Source: RGIG5579 sp045543495 (GTDB taxonomy: Bacteria; Bacillota; Clostridia; Oscillospirales; SIG627). Taken from it: a DNA stretch of 57,543 nt. Under the pieces are notes generated by a model. It was not told where the DNA came from, searched no databases, and saw nothing but the letters and a program-made list of their open reading frames with translations. This document shows, one piece after another, positions 41,888 to 50,404 of the stretch (positions within the stretch are counted from its first letter, which is position 1; the number at the start of each line of letters is the position of its first letter). The stretch lies in contig JAZQMO010000013.1 of NCBI GenBank assembly GCA_045543495.1, positions 1 to 57,543 of the forward strand, in the 5' to 3' direction. A program made the position numbers and the translations under genes.

Positions 41888-41897
41888 TTTTTCATCC

Positions 41898-42209
41898 TCA
41901 CAAATACTGAATCTCAAGCTGCTTTTCCACCCCTGCAAGGCGCAGGATCCGAAGCACCTGCTCCCCGGGATTCAAAAGCTGAAAGCGGATGCCCCGCTCC
42001 TTGGTCTTTCTCAGGCGCCCCAGAATCAGCCCAAGCCCCGAGGAATCCATAAATTCCGTTTCCGTCAGATCCAAAACCACCCGCTTCGGCTTTGTTTCCT
42101 CTATCTCCTCGTCGATCTGACAACGGGCACTGCAGGCGGAATGATGATCAATATCTCCCGTGAGACGAACCACAAGGCAATCGTCCTTTGCGGCAGTCAG
42201 TATTTTCAT
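41898..42209 (-). CDS. spoIIAA: Anti-anti-sigma factor SpoIIAA
   Basis: 103 residues from ATG at 42209, preceded by AAAGGAGCTTGTT. STAS fold with VVLDLTETEFMDSSGLGLILGR; the second Ser (about residue 57) corresponds to the Ser phosphorylated by SpoIIAB. When dephosphorylated (by SpoIIE) it frees SigF. First gene of the spoIIA operon. The promoter would be expected to use SigH; I could not assign it with confidence. Confidence 0.94.
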   Translation of the reverse strand: MKILTAAKDDCLVVRLTGDIDHHSACSARCQIDEEIEETKPKRVVLDLTETEFMDSSGLGLILGRLRKTKERGIRFQLLNPGEQVLRILRLAGVEKQLEIQYL

Positions 42210-42287
42210 AACAAGCTCCTTTCTGTTTCCTTGAGGGCATTGTAGCACCAAAGGAGAAAGAAAGATGTCGGATCGGGGCGTCCTTCA

Positions 42288-42316
42288 TTGACTTTTCCCC
42301 CAAAACCCGATATAAT
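42288..42316 (+). promoter_or_regulatory. Sigma-A promoter of the exonuclease III gene
   Basis: TTGACT, 17-base spacer, TATAAT, about 30 bases before the start codon. Confidence 0.85.
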
Positions 42317-42344
42317 TTAAGAAATTATGGGGAGGATTACGGAT

Positions 42345-43100
42345 ATGAAAATGATCTCTTGGAACGTAAACGGCCTGCGAGCCTGTATGCAGAAGGGCTT
42401 TTTAGACTTTTTCCATCAGGCCGATGCCGATCTGTTTGCCGTTCAGGAAAGCAAAATGCAGGAGGGGCAGGCCGAGATTTTGACCCCCGGCTACCATCAG
42501 TTCTGGAGCAGTGCCGAGAAAAAGGGCTATTCGGGAACCGTGGTGTTTTCAAAGGAAAAGCCTCTGTCGGTGCGCTACGGCATCGATGGCAAATACAGCG
42601 ACGAGGGGCGCCTCATCACCTTGGAATTTGACCGCTTTTATTTTGTCAATTCCTACACGCCCAACGCCCAAAACGAATTGCGCCGTCTCCCCTACCGTAT
42701 GGAATATGAGGACGATCTGAGAGGGTACCTGTCGGGCCTTGCCGAAAAAAAGAGCGTGATCCTTTGCGGGGATCTGAACGTGGCCCACAATGAGATCGAC
42801 CTAAAAAATCCCAAGGCCAACATCGGCAATCCCGGCTTCTCCTATGAGGAGCGGGAAAAATTCTCCCTCCTCTTGGCGGCAGGCTTTACGGATTCCTTCC
42901 GTCACCTGTACCCCGAAAAGGAAAACGCCTACTCCTGGTGGAGCTACCGTATGAAGGCAAGAGAAAGAAACGTGGGTTGGCGGATCGACTATTTTGTTAC
43001 CTCCTCGGATCTTGCCCCCCGTATTGTGGAAAGTGAAATTTATGACCGGGTAATGGGAAGCGACCACTGCCCCGTGGGCTTGACGGTGGAGCTTGTATGA
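42345..43100 (+). CDS. xth: Exodeoxyribonuclease III
   Basis: 251 residues from ATG at 42345, with GGGGAGG nine bases upstream. Motifs of the ExoIII/APE1 family: SWNVNGLRACMQKGF, AVQESKMQEG with the metal Glu, FVNSYTPNAQNEL, LCGDLNVAHNEIDL, RNVGWRIDYFV, and MGSDHCPVGL with the catalytic His. It repairs abasic sites. Overlaps the next gene by four bases. Confidence 0.96.
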   Translation: MKMISWNVNGLRACMQKGFLDFFHQADADLFAVQESKMQEGQAEILTPGYHQFWSSAEKKGYSGTVVFSKEKPLSVRYGIDGKYSDEGRLITLEFDRFYFVNSYTPNAQNELRRLPYRMEYEDDLRGYLSGLAEKKSVILCGDLNVAHNEIDLKNPKANIGNPGFSYEEREKFSLLLAAGFTDSFRHLYPEKENAYSWWSYRMKARERNVGWRIDYFVTSSDLAPRIVESEIYDRVMGSDHCPVGLTVELV

Positions 43101-44428
43101 CAGGTGCCGCCAAGGCCCGCCTTCCCCTGTTTTTCCTGTTTTCCCTTCTCTTCTTTTTCCTCGCTCCCCTCTTTTTGGTCTTTGGCTTTTCCGCCCCTGC
43201 TACGCCGATCCCCGTTTCCACCTTTCGGGAGGATCGGGCAGAAATTGAATCGGCCCTTGCCGAGGCAAAAAAAGCCTACCCCCTGCGTGCGGAGGAGAAC
43301 CCCGGTGCCGCACGGCAGGAGATCCTGTTTTATGAAGGGGCCCTTCGCTATTCTCTCCCCGTCTGGAGCGGCGATTTTTATTTTGAGGGAGCCGCCCTTT
43401 GGGCCACGATTCAACAGGAATGGGAGATCCTGAACGCCAACCAAACCGAGGAAAACACCCCTCGCCGACGGTATTTGGAAGAGCAGGATCGCCTCCTATC
43501 CGAGATCTTGGAAACGAAAAACGCCGCCGCCTTCCCCGCCTTTTACGAAAGCTTTTATTTGGGCGAGGAGGGGGCAGAGCCTGAAAGGATCCGACGGGAG
43601 GCAGCAGAACTCTCCCTTCGCATTTCAGCCACCGAGGACGGCGCTCTTGCCCCTTGGGAAAGCTATTACATCAGCCTGATCTTAGACCTTGATAAGTCCC
43701 TTGCCGAGGGGAGCAACGCCTTTGACCCCGCAAAGGAGGGCAGCCCTCTTTCTCAAAGGGATAAGCTCCGCTTGGAGGCTCTGCGGGAATATTACCGGTC
43801 GCAGATCGAAAGCGGCGGTCAAAACCGAGTGGTGGCCAACACCGAAACCGTCTTTTTCGGGGAGGAGCTTTTCACCTTTTTCCTGTTCCCCGCCGCTCTT
43901 GTTTCTCTGTGGGAGAAAAAAAGAAGGGATCCGGAGGAAAAAATCCTTCCCTCGCTCCTTTCCTTCTCCCTTCTCTTTTCCTTGGCGGCCTCTGCGGGGA
44001 TCACCCTATCGGCACAGCTTTTCGTGCCCCACAGCGTGGAGCGCTTTCCCGTGTTTTTCTTCTCCCGCCTGATCCCCCTTCCCTTTTCCCTCGGGGTCCT
44101 TTTTCGCATGCTTCTTCGGCTCCTTTCTCTTGTCCCCGTCCTTTTCCTGTTTGAGCTTTTCACCGAAAAAGGAAAGTCTGTGAAAAAACAGGGCCTTATG
44201 TTTAGCTTGGGGCTTTTCCTCTATCAGGGCGCCTCCCTTCTTTGTCGGGTATTCCTCTCCCCCCTTGTCAATCTTTTTCTCCCCTTCGGATATCTTGATC
44301 TGAAGGGCGCCCTTCTTCCCACCTATCCCCTGTCTCTTGCAACGCCGCCCTCAGCGGCGGCCTTCACGGGGTATCTTCTTCTCCTGTCCCTTCTCCTTCT
44401 TTGGCGAAAAAGGAGAAAGAGGGCATAA
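43097..44428 (+). CDS. Polytopic membrane protein of unknown function
   Basis: 443 residues. One N-terminal membrane segment (about 8-30), then a charged extracytoplasmic region (about 35-250, helical, with ESALAEAKKAYPLRAEENPG), followed by five to six segments from about 255 to the end (LFTFFLFPAALVSLW, LLSFSLLFSLAASAGITL, LPFSLGVLFRMLLRLLSLVPVLFLFEL, GLMFSLGLFLYQGASLLC, AAFTGYLLLLSLLLLW). The layout, with a large outside loop between the first and second segments, is like ABC-2 type permeases, but no ATPase gene is next to it. Overlaps xth by ATGA. It ends in a basic RKRRKRA tail. Confidence 0.7.
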   Translation: MTGAAKARLPLFFLFSLLFFFLAPLFLVFGFSAPATPIPVSTFREDRAEIESALAEAKKAYPLRAEENPGAARQEILFYEGALRYSLPVWSGDFYFEGAALWATIQQEWEILNANQTEENTPRRRYLEEQDRLLSEILETKNAAAFPAFYESFYLGEEGAEPERIRREAAELSLRISATEDGALAPWESYYISLILDLDKSLAEGSNAFDPAKEGSPLSQRDKLRLEALREYYRSQIESGGQNRVVANTETVFFGEELFTFFLFPAALVSLWEKKRRDPEEKILPSLLSFSLLFSLAASAGITLSAQLFVPHSVERFPVFFFSRLIPLPFSLGVLFRMLLRLLSLVPVLFLFELFTEKGKSVKKQGLMFSLGLFLYQGASLLCRVFLSPLVNLFLPFGYLDLKGALLPTYPLSLATPPSAAAFTGYLLLLSLLLLWRKRRKRA

Positions 44429-44468
44429 AAAAAGCGGTGAAACCGAACATCGGTTTCACCGTTTTTTT
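44427..44468. terminator. Bidirectional intrinsic terminator
   Basis: CGGTGAAACCGA and TCGGTTTCACCG around ACA, with A and T runs on both sides. It closes both the xth operon and the minus-strand PAP2 group. Confidence 0.9.
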
Positions 44469-45024
44469 ATACTTTTTTTCTTTCTTCCCACTTTTTCCAC
44501 AAAAGGCCCACGAGCCACACGGAAAACAGGGCCAAAAGGCTTCCCATCACCGCACCGGCCAACACATCGGTGGGATAATGAACCAAAAGGCACAGGCGGC
44601 TGATCCCCACAAGGAAGGCAAGCCCCAAGGCCGCAAGGCCCCATTTTTTGTGGTGACACAAAAGAGCCACCGCCGCCTCAAAGGAGGCAAGGGTATGCCC
44701 CGAGGGGAAGGAAAAATCGGTGGACATATGCCCCCAAGCCAAAAGATGCGACAGGGTGGGGTCAAGATCGTAGGGGCGGGGTCTTGCCACCACGTTTTTC
44801 AAAACACCGTTGCCCAAGATCACACCCAAGAGAAGGGCAAGGCCCATGGAAAAGCCCGCCTTGCGGGTCTTTTTGGGGATCATCAGAACAAGAGAAAGAG
44901 CGATCCAAAAAATTCCCGCCTCCCCAAAGGAGGTGATCAGAGTCCAAAAAACGCTCCACGCCTGATTTGCCTGCTCCTGAATGGCGTGCAAAAAGGAAAG
45001 CTCCCAAGAAACCAAGACTTCCAT
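44467..45024 (-). CDS. PAP2-family membrane phosphatase
   Basis: 185 residues with about five membrane segments. The three family motifs are intact: KNVVARPRP (KxxxxxxRP), SFPSGHT and SRLCLLVHYPTDVLAG (SRxxxxxHxxxD). Such enzymes act on lipid phosphates such as undecaprenyl pyrophosphate or phosphatidate on the outer face of the membrane. Nine bases after the 45033 gene, in one group with the glycosidase at 46175, which suggests a cell-envelope role. Confidence 0.9.
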   Translation of the reverse strand: MEVLVSWELSFLHAIQEQANQAWSVFWTLITSFGEAGIFWIALSLVLMIPKKTRKAGFSMGLALLLGVILGNGVLKNVVARPRPYDLDPTLSHLLAWGHMSTDFSFPSGHTLASFEAAVALLCHHKKWGLAALGLAFLVGISRLCLLVHYPTDVLAGAVMGSLLALFSVWLVGLLWKKWEERKKV

Positions 45025-45032
45025 GGATCACC

Positions 45033-46178
45033 TCATTGCACGATACGATCGTAAATGTAGAAATTGTTGCCCTTTTTCTTCACAAATACGATCATATCCA
45101 AAACGTCCACATAGTCCTCTCTGCCCCGCAGCTTCAATACGTGATCGAAGGAAACGTGGCAGCAGAAGGTGTTGTCGTCAAAGGCGTAAAACTCGTCAAT
45201 ATATTCCTTTTCAAAGTGGTAGCTGTTGTGATCCCAAACAAATTGAGACAGGTTATAGGCAATGTTGCGGTAGAACATACTGGAGGTGTCAAAATACTGC
45301 GCAACAAGGCCGATGCGGCCGTCGTTTTGAATGTATTTGGCGTACTCCTGCATTCCCTTCATAACACGCTCGGAATGGGTGTCCTTCAAGGTCTGACTGT
45401 AATTGAGGCCTGCGGTATATTCGCCGCTTTCCTCATTTTGGGTCAGGGCCATATTGGCGCCTTGGGCATCGGTGCAGGAAAGCACGCTGTCTCCCAAAAG
45501 TGAGCCCACCTCATAGGTACAAAGGGTAATGCCCTTCACCCCTTGGGGAAGGTAGGCGTTGAATTCGTGCTCCGCCTGACCCACAATGTAGTCGGAGGAG
45601 ATCTCCACCCCGTTCAAGGAAACCTTGGCATCGGAGGGAGCGGTAACACGAACGCTCTTTTCTCCCTTCAAGAACATTTCCATTCCCGCAAATTCATAGC
45701 CGAAAAAGCCCCAAGGGCCTTCCTCGGTCTTTTTCACAAAGCGCATGGTTGCGATCTTGGTGGAGGGGATCCCCTGAACGGAGACCTCGCCCCCGTCCGT
45801 CTCGGTTTCCTCGGCCTCTTTTTCGCTCTCGGGGGAAACAAAGACCACGTTGTAGACCGCTTCGCCCTCTGCAGAGGCGGCGGCGTAGAAGGTGACCTCC
45901 TTGCCCTCCTTCATAGCCACCAGGGCATCGGAGGCGGTTTCAAGAGTCTCAAAGGAATTGACCTTGTACCCCGAATCGGTGAGGGCCAAAACATAGTCCT
46001 CTCCCGAAAAATACTTTTGGAACATATCCTCGGCCCCGTGAATGGGCTGAGAAGCCTCAAAGGCGGTAAGATAGCTGTTCAGCACCCAAAGCCCTGCCGC
46101 AAGAAGAGCGCAAAAGAGCACGATGCAGCCGAAATACACGGGATAAAAGACCCCGATGTTTTTTCTTTGTCCTTTCAT
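45033..46178 (-). CDS. Single-pass membrane protein of unknown function
   Basis: 381 residues. One membrane segment (about 11-33, VYFGCIVLFCALLAAGLWVL) is followed by a long extracytoplasmic part. Within it, an acidic stretch (PESEKEAEETETDGGE, about 120) and a fold with KVSLNGVEISSDYI are visible, the latter like a small beta domain. The C-terminal part (KYIQNDGRIGLVAQYFDTSSMFYRNIAYNLSQFVWDHNSYHFEKEYIDEFYAFDDNTFCCHVSFDHVL) resembles a nuclear transport factor 2-like or cystatin-like fold, by eye only. Overlaps the glycosidase gene by four bases. Confidence 0.65.
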   Translation of the reverse strand: MKGQRKNIGVFYPVYFGCIVLFCALLAAGLWVLNSYLTAFEASQPIHGAEDMFQKYFSGEDYVLALTDSGYKVNSFETLETASDALVAMKEGKEVTFYAAASAEGEAVYNVVFVSPESEKEAEETETDGGEVSVQGIPSTKIATMRFVKKTEEGPWGFFGYEFAGMEMFLKGEKSVRVTAPSDAKVSLNGVEISSDYIVGQAEHEFNAYLPQGVKGITLCTYEVGSLLGDSVLSCTDAQGANMALTQNEESGEYTAGLNYSQTLKDTHSERVMKGMQEYAKYIQNDGRIGLVAQYFDTSSMFYRNIAYNLSQFVWDHNSYHFEKEYIDEFYAFDDNTFCCHVSFDHVLKLRGREDYVDVLDMIVFVKKKGNNFYIYDRIVQ

Positions 46179-47344
46179 TGTGCCGCACCTCCTACGATGA
46201 AGTAAGTGGGAAGTCTGCGAGGCTCGGTGAAGGCCTTGTAGTTGTTCACAAGACCCTGTCTCTGATACTCGTCCAGCGTGGACATATCGTAGTTGTACAG
46301 ATTGTAATAATCACGGTAATACATCATAGCGGAGGAGCCGCCGTCCAATTTGCCTGCGCTGACGGCGCCGTATTCCAGCATCAGCTGGATCAATTCGTTG
46401 TGGGTCGCGCCGATGCTGGAGGCGGTTCTGCCGTCGGTCACCAGCATCAGAATGGTACCGTCGGCTCTCTGACCGATGGCGGTTCTCTGGGCTCTGCCCG
46501 TGTCACCGTCGGAATAGTGCAGGGTCATATTGGTGCCGTCATTGGTAATGAGGCAGTTGCCCGCTTGGAAGCACACGCCGTCCCGAATCCCCAGCTCCGT
46601 GGCACGGGCTTGGGTCATACCCTCGGAAACAATGAGCTTGTGATCGTTCGTCAGACCCATAAAGGTGCGGTTGGTGGGAGAGGGCCATACCATTTTGCCC
46701 CCTGCATAGGTAATGCCGATGGGAGTTGCACCGGAGCCTACTCCGCCGCCGTCGGGAAATTCCCCGCCGTTGATGGCGGCCACGGCACCCAATTCCTCCA
46801 CAATGTCAAAAATGCGGCTTCCCGCCTTGCCCGACTTAAAGTCGCTGGAGGTTCCCACGAACACACGGGTGGGATCCTTCACCATCAGAAGATAGGCCTT
46901 GAAGGTGGGCTTGGTGATATTGAGGAAACGAATGCCGTCAATGGCATCGGCCCATTCGTCCTCATTCTGCTCCGTTTGGTTTTCGCTGTTTTCCATACTG
47001 ATCACATCGTAGGTAACGGTCTTACTGCCCTCTTCAATGGCACGCACCGTCTCCTCGGGCAAAAACAGACCCGGAACCCACTTGGTGGCGCTGGCCTGCT
47101 TGGCAGAAAGCACCAAAGCATCTCGCATGGTGGTGCTGGGGCCGTTGAGAAGCACGTGGCATACGGCCACCACCGCAATCACAAGGCACAAAAGGGCCGT
47201 CCCCACGGACAGGGCCACCCGCTTTGCCGTCTTGCGGCTCTTTCTCTTATTTTTTTCTTTTTTCGGCTTTCCTTCCGAGGGGCCCGCAGGGGTCAGTGCA
47301 GGGCTTTCCTCCATCAAAAGGACAAAATCCTGAGTGTCTTTCAA
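46175..47344 (-). CDS. Phosphodiester glycosidase family protein
   Basis: 389 residues from TTG at 47344, preferred because AAGGAG lies seven bases upstream; the ATG at 47314 has no good site. N-terminal basic segment, one membrane anchor (about 45-70, VALSVGTALLCLVIAVVAVCHVLL), then an outside domain of the NAGPA type: VAAINGGEFPDGGG, GGKMVWPSPTNRTFMGLTNDHKL, GICFQAGN-like GVCFQAGNCL, RAQRTAIGQRADGTILMLVTDGRTASSIGATHNELIQLM and GKLDGGSSAMMYYR. Members cleave sugar phosphodiesters such as GlcNAc-1-phosphodiesters, which fits teichoic acid or exopolymer remodelling near a PAP2 phosphatase. Substrate here is inferred only. Confidence 0.85.
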   Translation of the reverse strand: MKDTQDFVLLMEESPALTPAGPSEGKPKKEKNKRKSRKTAKRVALSVGTALLCLVIAVVAVCHVLLNGPSTTMRDALVLSAKQASATKWVPGLFLPEETVRAIEEGSKTVTYDVISMENSENQTEQNEDEWADAIDGIRFLNITKPTFKAYLLMVKDPTRVFVGTSSDFKSGKAGSRIFDIVEELGAVAAINGGEFPDGGGVGSGATPIGITYAGGKMVWPSPTNRTFMGLTNDHKLIVSEGMTQARATELGIRDGVCFQAGNCLITNDGTNMTLHYSDGDTGRAQRTAIGQRADGTILMLVTDGRTASSIGATHNELIQLMLEYGAVSAGKLDGGSSAMMYYRDYYNLYNYDMSTLDEYQRQGLVNNYKAFTEPRRLPTYFIVGGAAQ

Positions 47345-47398
47345 AATGTCTGCTCCTTCCGAACATTTACCTTGCCGCATAAAACGGCAGTTTACGAC

Positions 47399-47427
47399 AT
47401 TTTATCACGCTTTCTTGAAAATTACAA
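47399..47427 (-). promoter_or_regulatory. Sigma-A promoter of the glycosidase group
   Basis: On the minus strand, TTGTAA, 17-base spacer, TAAAAT, about 50 bases before the TTG start. Confidence 0.65.
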
Positions 47428-47550
47428 TCGTTTTTTCAAATTTGTGCCCTTTCTCCCCTTCCTTTTCCTTCCTTTTTCCCATTTTATGCTCCTCCCCTGT
47501 CCGTCATCACGAAAAAAAGACCTTGTCGATAAGAGTTGCCAAGGACAATA

Positions 47551-47581
47551 AAAAAATGCACGAAAATTTCGTGCATTTTTT
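47551..47581 (-). terminator. Intrinsic terminator of the small XRE gene
   Basis: AAAAAATGCACGAAA and TTTCGTGCATTTTTT, a nearly perfect palindrome that may act on both strands. 38 bases after the XRE gene stop. Confidence 0.8.
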
Positions 47582-47618
47582 GTATTGCGATATGCCGATA
47601 AAATCAGCGTGGTATTGA

Positions 47619-47834
47619 TTATAAAGGCTTTGGTTGGTCAGTGAGCCCTAAAATATAATCAGCAGATAAATTATAATGCTTGCATAATGTTATGATTCTT
47701 CTGATCGGCATTTCATTGATGCCCTTTTCGTATTTTAAATAGGCTTGTTGCGTTGTTTCTAATAAATCGGCAAGCTGTTGTTGTGTTTCGTTATTCTTGA
47801 TCCTGATTTCTCTTATTCTTTCATAATATTCCAT
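47619..47834 (-). CDS. Small XRE-family transcription regulator
   Basis: 71 residues from ATG at 47834 with GAGGG eight bases upstream. Almost all of it is a Cro/CI-type helix-turn-helix (IREIRIKNNETQQQLADLLETTQQAYLKYEKG, then RRIITLCKHYNLSADYILGLTD). The tail YNLSADYILGLTD is typical of XRE regulators of Clostridia and their mobile elements. There is no effector domain. It is divergent from a second XRE gene and shares a palindromic control region with it. The pair is AT-richer than its surroundings, so it may have been acquired. Confidence 0.88.
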   Translation of the reverse strand: MEYYERIREIRIKNNETQQQLADLLETTQQAYLKYEKGINEMPIRRIITLCKHYNLSADYILGLTDQPKPL

Positions 47835-47856
47835 TTTGATCCCTCTTTCCAATTCA

Positions 47857-47907
47857 ATGATAAATCACAAATGATGTATTGACAAACATCAAATGTGATG
47901 TTAAAAC
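47857..47907. promoter_or_regulatory. Overlapping divergent promoters with palindromic operator
   Basis: Plus strand: TTGACA (47879-47884), 17 bases, TAAAAC (47902-47907). Minus strand: TTGTCA (47880-47885), 17 bases, TATCAT (47857-47862). The -35 boxes overlap. AACATCA-AATG-TGATGTT (47885-47902) is a perfect 7-base inverted repeat filling the spacer of the plus promoter; related half sites occur at 47863-47877 (ATCACAAATGATGT-like) and near 47912 (GACATCAATTTTGAT). Confidence 0.75.
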
Positions 47908-47946
47908 GAATGACATCAATTTTGATTTATCTTGGGAGAGGTTGTA

Positions 47947-48198
47947 ATGATAAGAAAAAGTATAAACGATGAAATCAATAATTTTGTAAATAATATTGCA
48001 TATTTAAGGAAAAAGGAAGGGCTTTCAAAAAAAGAGATGGCAAATGCTTTAAATATCAGTATTGATGCATTGAACAAGATAGAAAGGGGAGAGCTTCCCG
48101 AAAGATCAAGCATAGAGATTATCTTCCATTTGCAAAAGCGTTTTAAAATATCACCCGCAAATCAATTCAAAAAAAGAAAACCGGCCAAGCGCCCCTGA
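47947..48198 (+). CDS. Second small XRE-family transcription regulator
   Basis: 83 residues from ATG at 47947 with GAGAGG six bases upstream. HTH: FVNNIAYLRKKEGLSKKEMANALNISIDALNKIERGELPERSSIEIIFHLQKRFKISP, followed by a Lys/Arg-rich tail. Like its divergent partner it has only a DNA-binding domain. The two face away from each other across a shared operator, as in a phage-type switch, but no phage genes are near. The end of the gene overlaps the first arm of its terminator. Confidence 0.85.
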   Translation: MIRKSINDEINNFVNNIAYLRKKEGLSKKEMANALNISIDALNKIERGELPERSSIEIIFHLQKRFKISPANQFKKRKPAKRP

Positions 48199-48218
48199 GA
48201 ACACTTGGCCGGTCTTTT
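48181..48218 (+). terminator. Intrinsic terminator of the plus-strand XRE gene
   Basis: CCGGCCAAG and CTTGGCCGG, then TCTTTTT. The loop contains the stop codon. Confidence 0.85.
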
Positions 48219-48231
48219 TCTTTGCGTTGTT

Positions 48232-49626
48232 TTATGATTCGGGGGTATATTCATCCAGTGTGACGGTGAGGGTCAGGGTCTCGCCCTTGCGGTAGACCTC
48301 CAAGGTCACGGTATCTCCCGCCTTATAGGAATTCTTTTCGTTGATCAGCTGGGTGGCGTTGGTCACGCTCTTTTTGCCCAGCTTTGTGATCACATCGCCC
48401 ACCTGAAGGCCTGCCTTCTCAGCGCAGGAGCCCTTTCCGACCTCCTCCACCTTGGCGCCCTTGGTGGTTTCCACCAGCACCCGTCTGCCGAATTCATCCG
48501 TGGTGTATTCATAGCCCTGAGAATCGGAAACGGCAATGCCGAAATTGGGTCTGCCCGTTACATAGCCGTGATCCACAAGATCCCTGGCAATGGCCATGGC
48601 ATCGTTAATGGGAATACAAAAGCCGATTCCCTCCACGCCCGAGGCAGCATATTTTGCCGAAGCAATGCCGATGACCGCACCGCTGGCATCAAAGGCGGGG
48701 CCGCCGGAGTTGCCCGAATTGATGGCGGCATCGGTCTGGAAGGTGTGAATGTTATATTCGCCCGTGTTGATGCTGCGGTTCACCGCCGACACAATGCCAC
48801 GGGTCAGGGTAAAGGTCAGGTCACCCAAGGGGTTTCCGATGACCAGAATATCCTCTCCCACACGGATCTTATCGGAATCTCCGATGGTCACGTGCTTGAG
48901 ATCCTTGGCCTCCACCTTGAGAACGGCAACATCGTTGATCTCGTCCCCTCCGATGATCTTGGCCACATAGGAATCGGAATTCTTAAAGGTCACGGCCACC
49001 TCGGAGGCGTCCTTGACCACATGGTGGTTGGTGAGAATATAGCCATTCTCCGAATCGATCACAAAGCCCGAGCCCGTGCTCTTGCCCTGACGGTAGGTGG
49101 CCTCCACGAACACCACACAATCGGCGTTGGCCTCGTAAAGCTGAGCGGCAGAAAGGGGCTCGCCGGTGTAGCCGTCTGCCACGATGCCGCCGCCCTCTCC
49201 CGTTCCGTTTTCCTGAATGGGAGCGTTCTCCTTCTTTTCCTCGGTCTTCTTCTCACCCTCCTCGGCTTCCCCTCTCGTTTCGGTTTCGGGGGGAGAATCC
49301 AGATCAATGGCGCCGGAATAGACCAGTGCGAAAATACCGCCCACAAGGCCAAGGTACAATACCACCAATACCACGATCAGGCCGAGGTATTTGGGCTTCT
49401 TGGGCTTTTTGGGCTCTTGGGGAGCGGGATTGTAATAGCCTCCCGAGCCGTAGGAGCCGTAAGAGCTCTGCTGACCGGCGGAATAGGCATAGGGATTGGG
49501 GTTTTGCCCCGTGGGGTTCTGCCCGACGGGATTTTGCCCCGTGGGATTCTGAAAAGAGGGCGCATCGGGACGGGGGTTCTCCCCGCCATTGCCCTCGGAT
49601 TCTTGATATTTCTTGTCTTCGTCCAT
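48232..49626 (-). CDS. htrA: HtrA/DegP-type membrane serine protease
   Basis: 464 residues. The cytoplasmic N-terminus has a short Asn/Pro/Gly repeat (NPTGQ, NPVGQ, NPTGQ units, about 28-43). One membrane segment (about 83-106) is followed by an acidic linker, then a trypsin-fold domain with an intact triad: His in LTNHHVVKD (about 199), Asp in INDVAVLKV (about 230), and Ser in NSGNSGGPAFD (about 300). A C-terminal PDZ domain follows (GSCAEKAGLQVGDVITKLGKKSVTNATQLI). It degrades or refolds damaged exported proteins. It is the catalytically intact counterpart of the pseudoprotease at 9447. Confidence 0.95.
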   Translation of the reverse strand: MDEDKKYQESEGNGGENPRPDAPSFQNPTGQNPVGQNPTGQNPNPYAYSAGQQSSYGSYGSGGYYNPAPQEPKKPKKPKYLGLIVVLVVLYLGLVGGIFALVYSGAIDLDSPPETETRGEAEEGEKKTEEKKENAPIQENGTGEGGGIVADGYTGEPLSAAQLYEANADCVVFVEATYRQGKSTGSGFVIDSENGYILTNHHVVKDASEVAVTFKNSDSYVAKIIGGDEINDVAVLKVEAKDLKHVTIGDSDKIRVGEDILVIGNPLGDLTFTLTRGIVSAVNRSINTGEYNIHTFQTDAAINSGNSGGPAFDASGAVIGIASAKYAASGVEGIGFCIPINDAMAIARDLVDHGYVTGRPNFGIAVSDSQGYEYTTDEFGRRVLVETTKGAKVEEVGKGSCAEKAGLQVGDVITKLGKKSVTNATQLINEKNSYKAGDTVTLEVYRKGETLTLTVTLDEYTPES

Positions 49627-49703
49627 AAAAATTGTCTCCTTCGCAAGCTTTGCCTTATTATAAAACGGAAAAATGAATGTTATGTGAAAACCGAAAGAAA
49701 AAA

Positions 49704-50240
49704 TCAGTTTCCGAAAAATGCACGGGCATTGGTCTGCCGCAGCAGCCTTTCCGCCTTCTCGGTCATTTCAAAATACAGAAGGGTGCGTCCTCCTCCCTCC
49801 TCCCGCACAAGGGCCCAAACCGTCCTCGGATTTGCCTTCTCGGAGGCGCAAAACAGGGTGCGATCCGCCCCTTCCTTCGCATCGCCTTTTTGCACGGGGC
49901 AAATTTTTTCCATATTTTTCACGGGGGTGGAATAATAGCTTTTTCTGAGGCGGCGGCCGTAGATCACATCAAAGGAGATCTCCCCTTGCATCAGGCTGTA
50001 TTCATACTCCACCGAAACAAAGCGCCACAAATACCAGACCCCGTAGCCCACAAGTGCCAATAAAAAGGGAACGAGGGTTGCCATTTGAGACAGCACCGTA
50101 AACCCAAGCACCGTGATCCCCACGGCCAAAAGAGCGCCAAGACTTATGATCCCCACCTTTTTGGGAAACAGGAGCCCCTTTTCCTTCAGAGTCACCAAAT
50201 GCTCCGTATAACCGCTGTTCAGGTCAGTTCCGAAATTCAT
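49704..50240 (-). CDS. Two-segment membrane protein of unknown function
   Basis: 178 residues from ATG at 50240, with AAGGA ten bases upstream; an in-frame GTG at 50249 sits too close to it. Two membrane segments (about 30-50 and 54-74) form a hairpin, followed by a cytoplasmic domain of about 100 residues (VSVEYEYSLMQGEISFDVIYGRRLRKSYYSTPVKNMEKI...). The layout is like that of PH-domain membrane proteins and the YcxB-like protein at 25628. Function unknown. It lies between htrA and spoIVB. Confidence 0.65.
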   Translation of the reverse strand: MNFGTDLNSGYTEHLVTLKEKGLLFPKKVGIISLGALLAVGITVLGFTVLSQMATLVPFLLALVGYGVWYLWRFVSVEYEYSLMQGEISFDVIYGRRLRKSYYSTPVKNMEKICPVQKGDAKEGADRTLFCASEKANPRTVWALVREEGGGRTLLYFEMTEKAERLLRQTNARAFFGN

Positions 50241-50404
50241 TCCATTCACATCCTTGAAAAAATTCTTTCCTTATTTTACCATACCCCGAGAAAAAAAGCA
50301 AGGGCGACAAAAAGGCCGAGAGGCAATTTTACGCAATCATATTTTTTGCAAATCGGAGCAAATTATTTCTGTCTGAAAAGACAAAAATCAAAAGGAACTC
50401 TATC

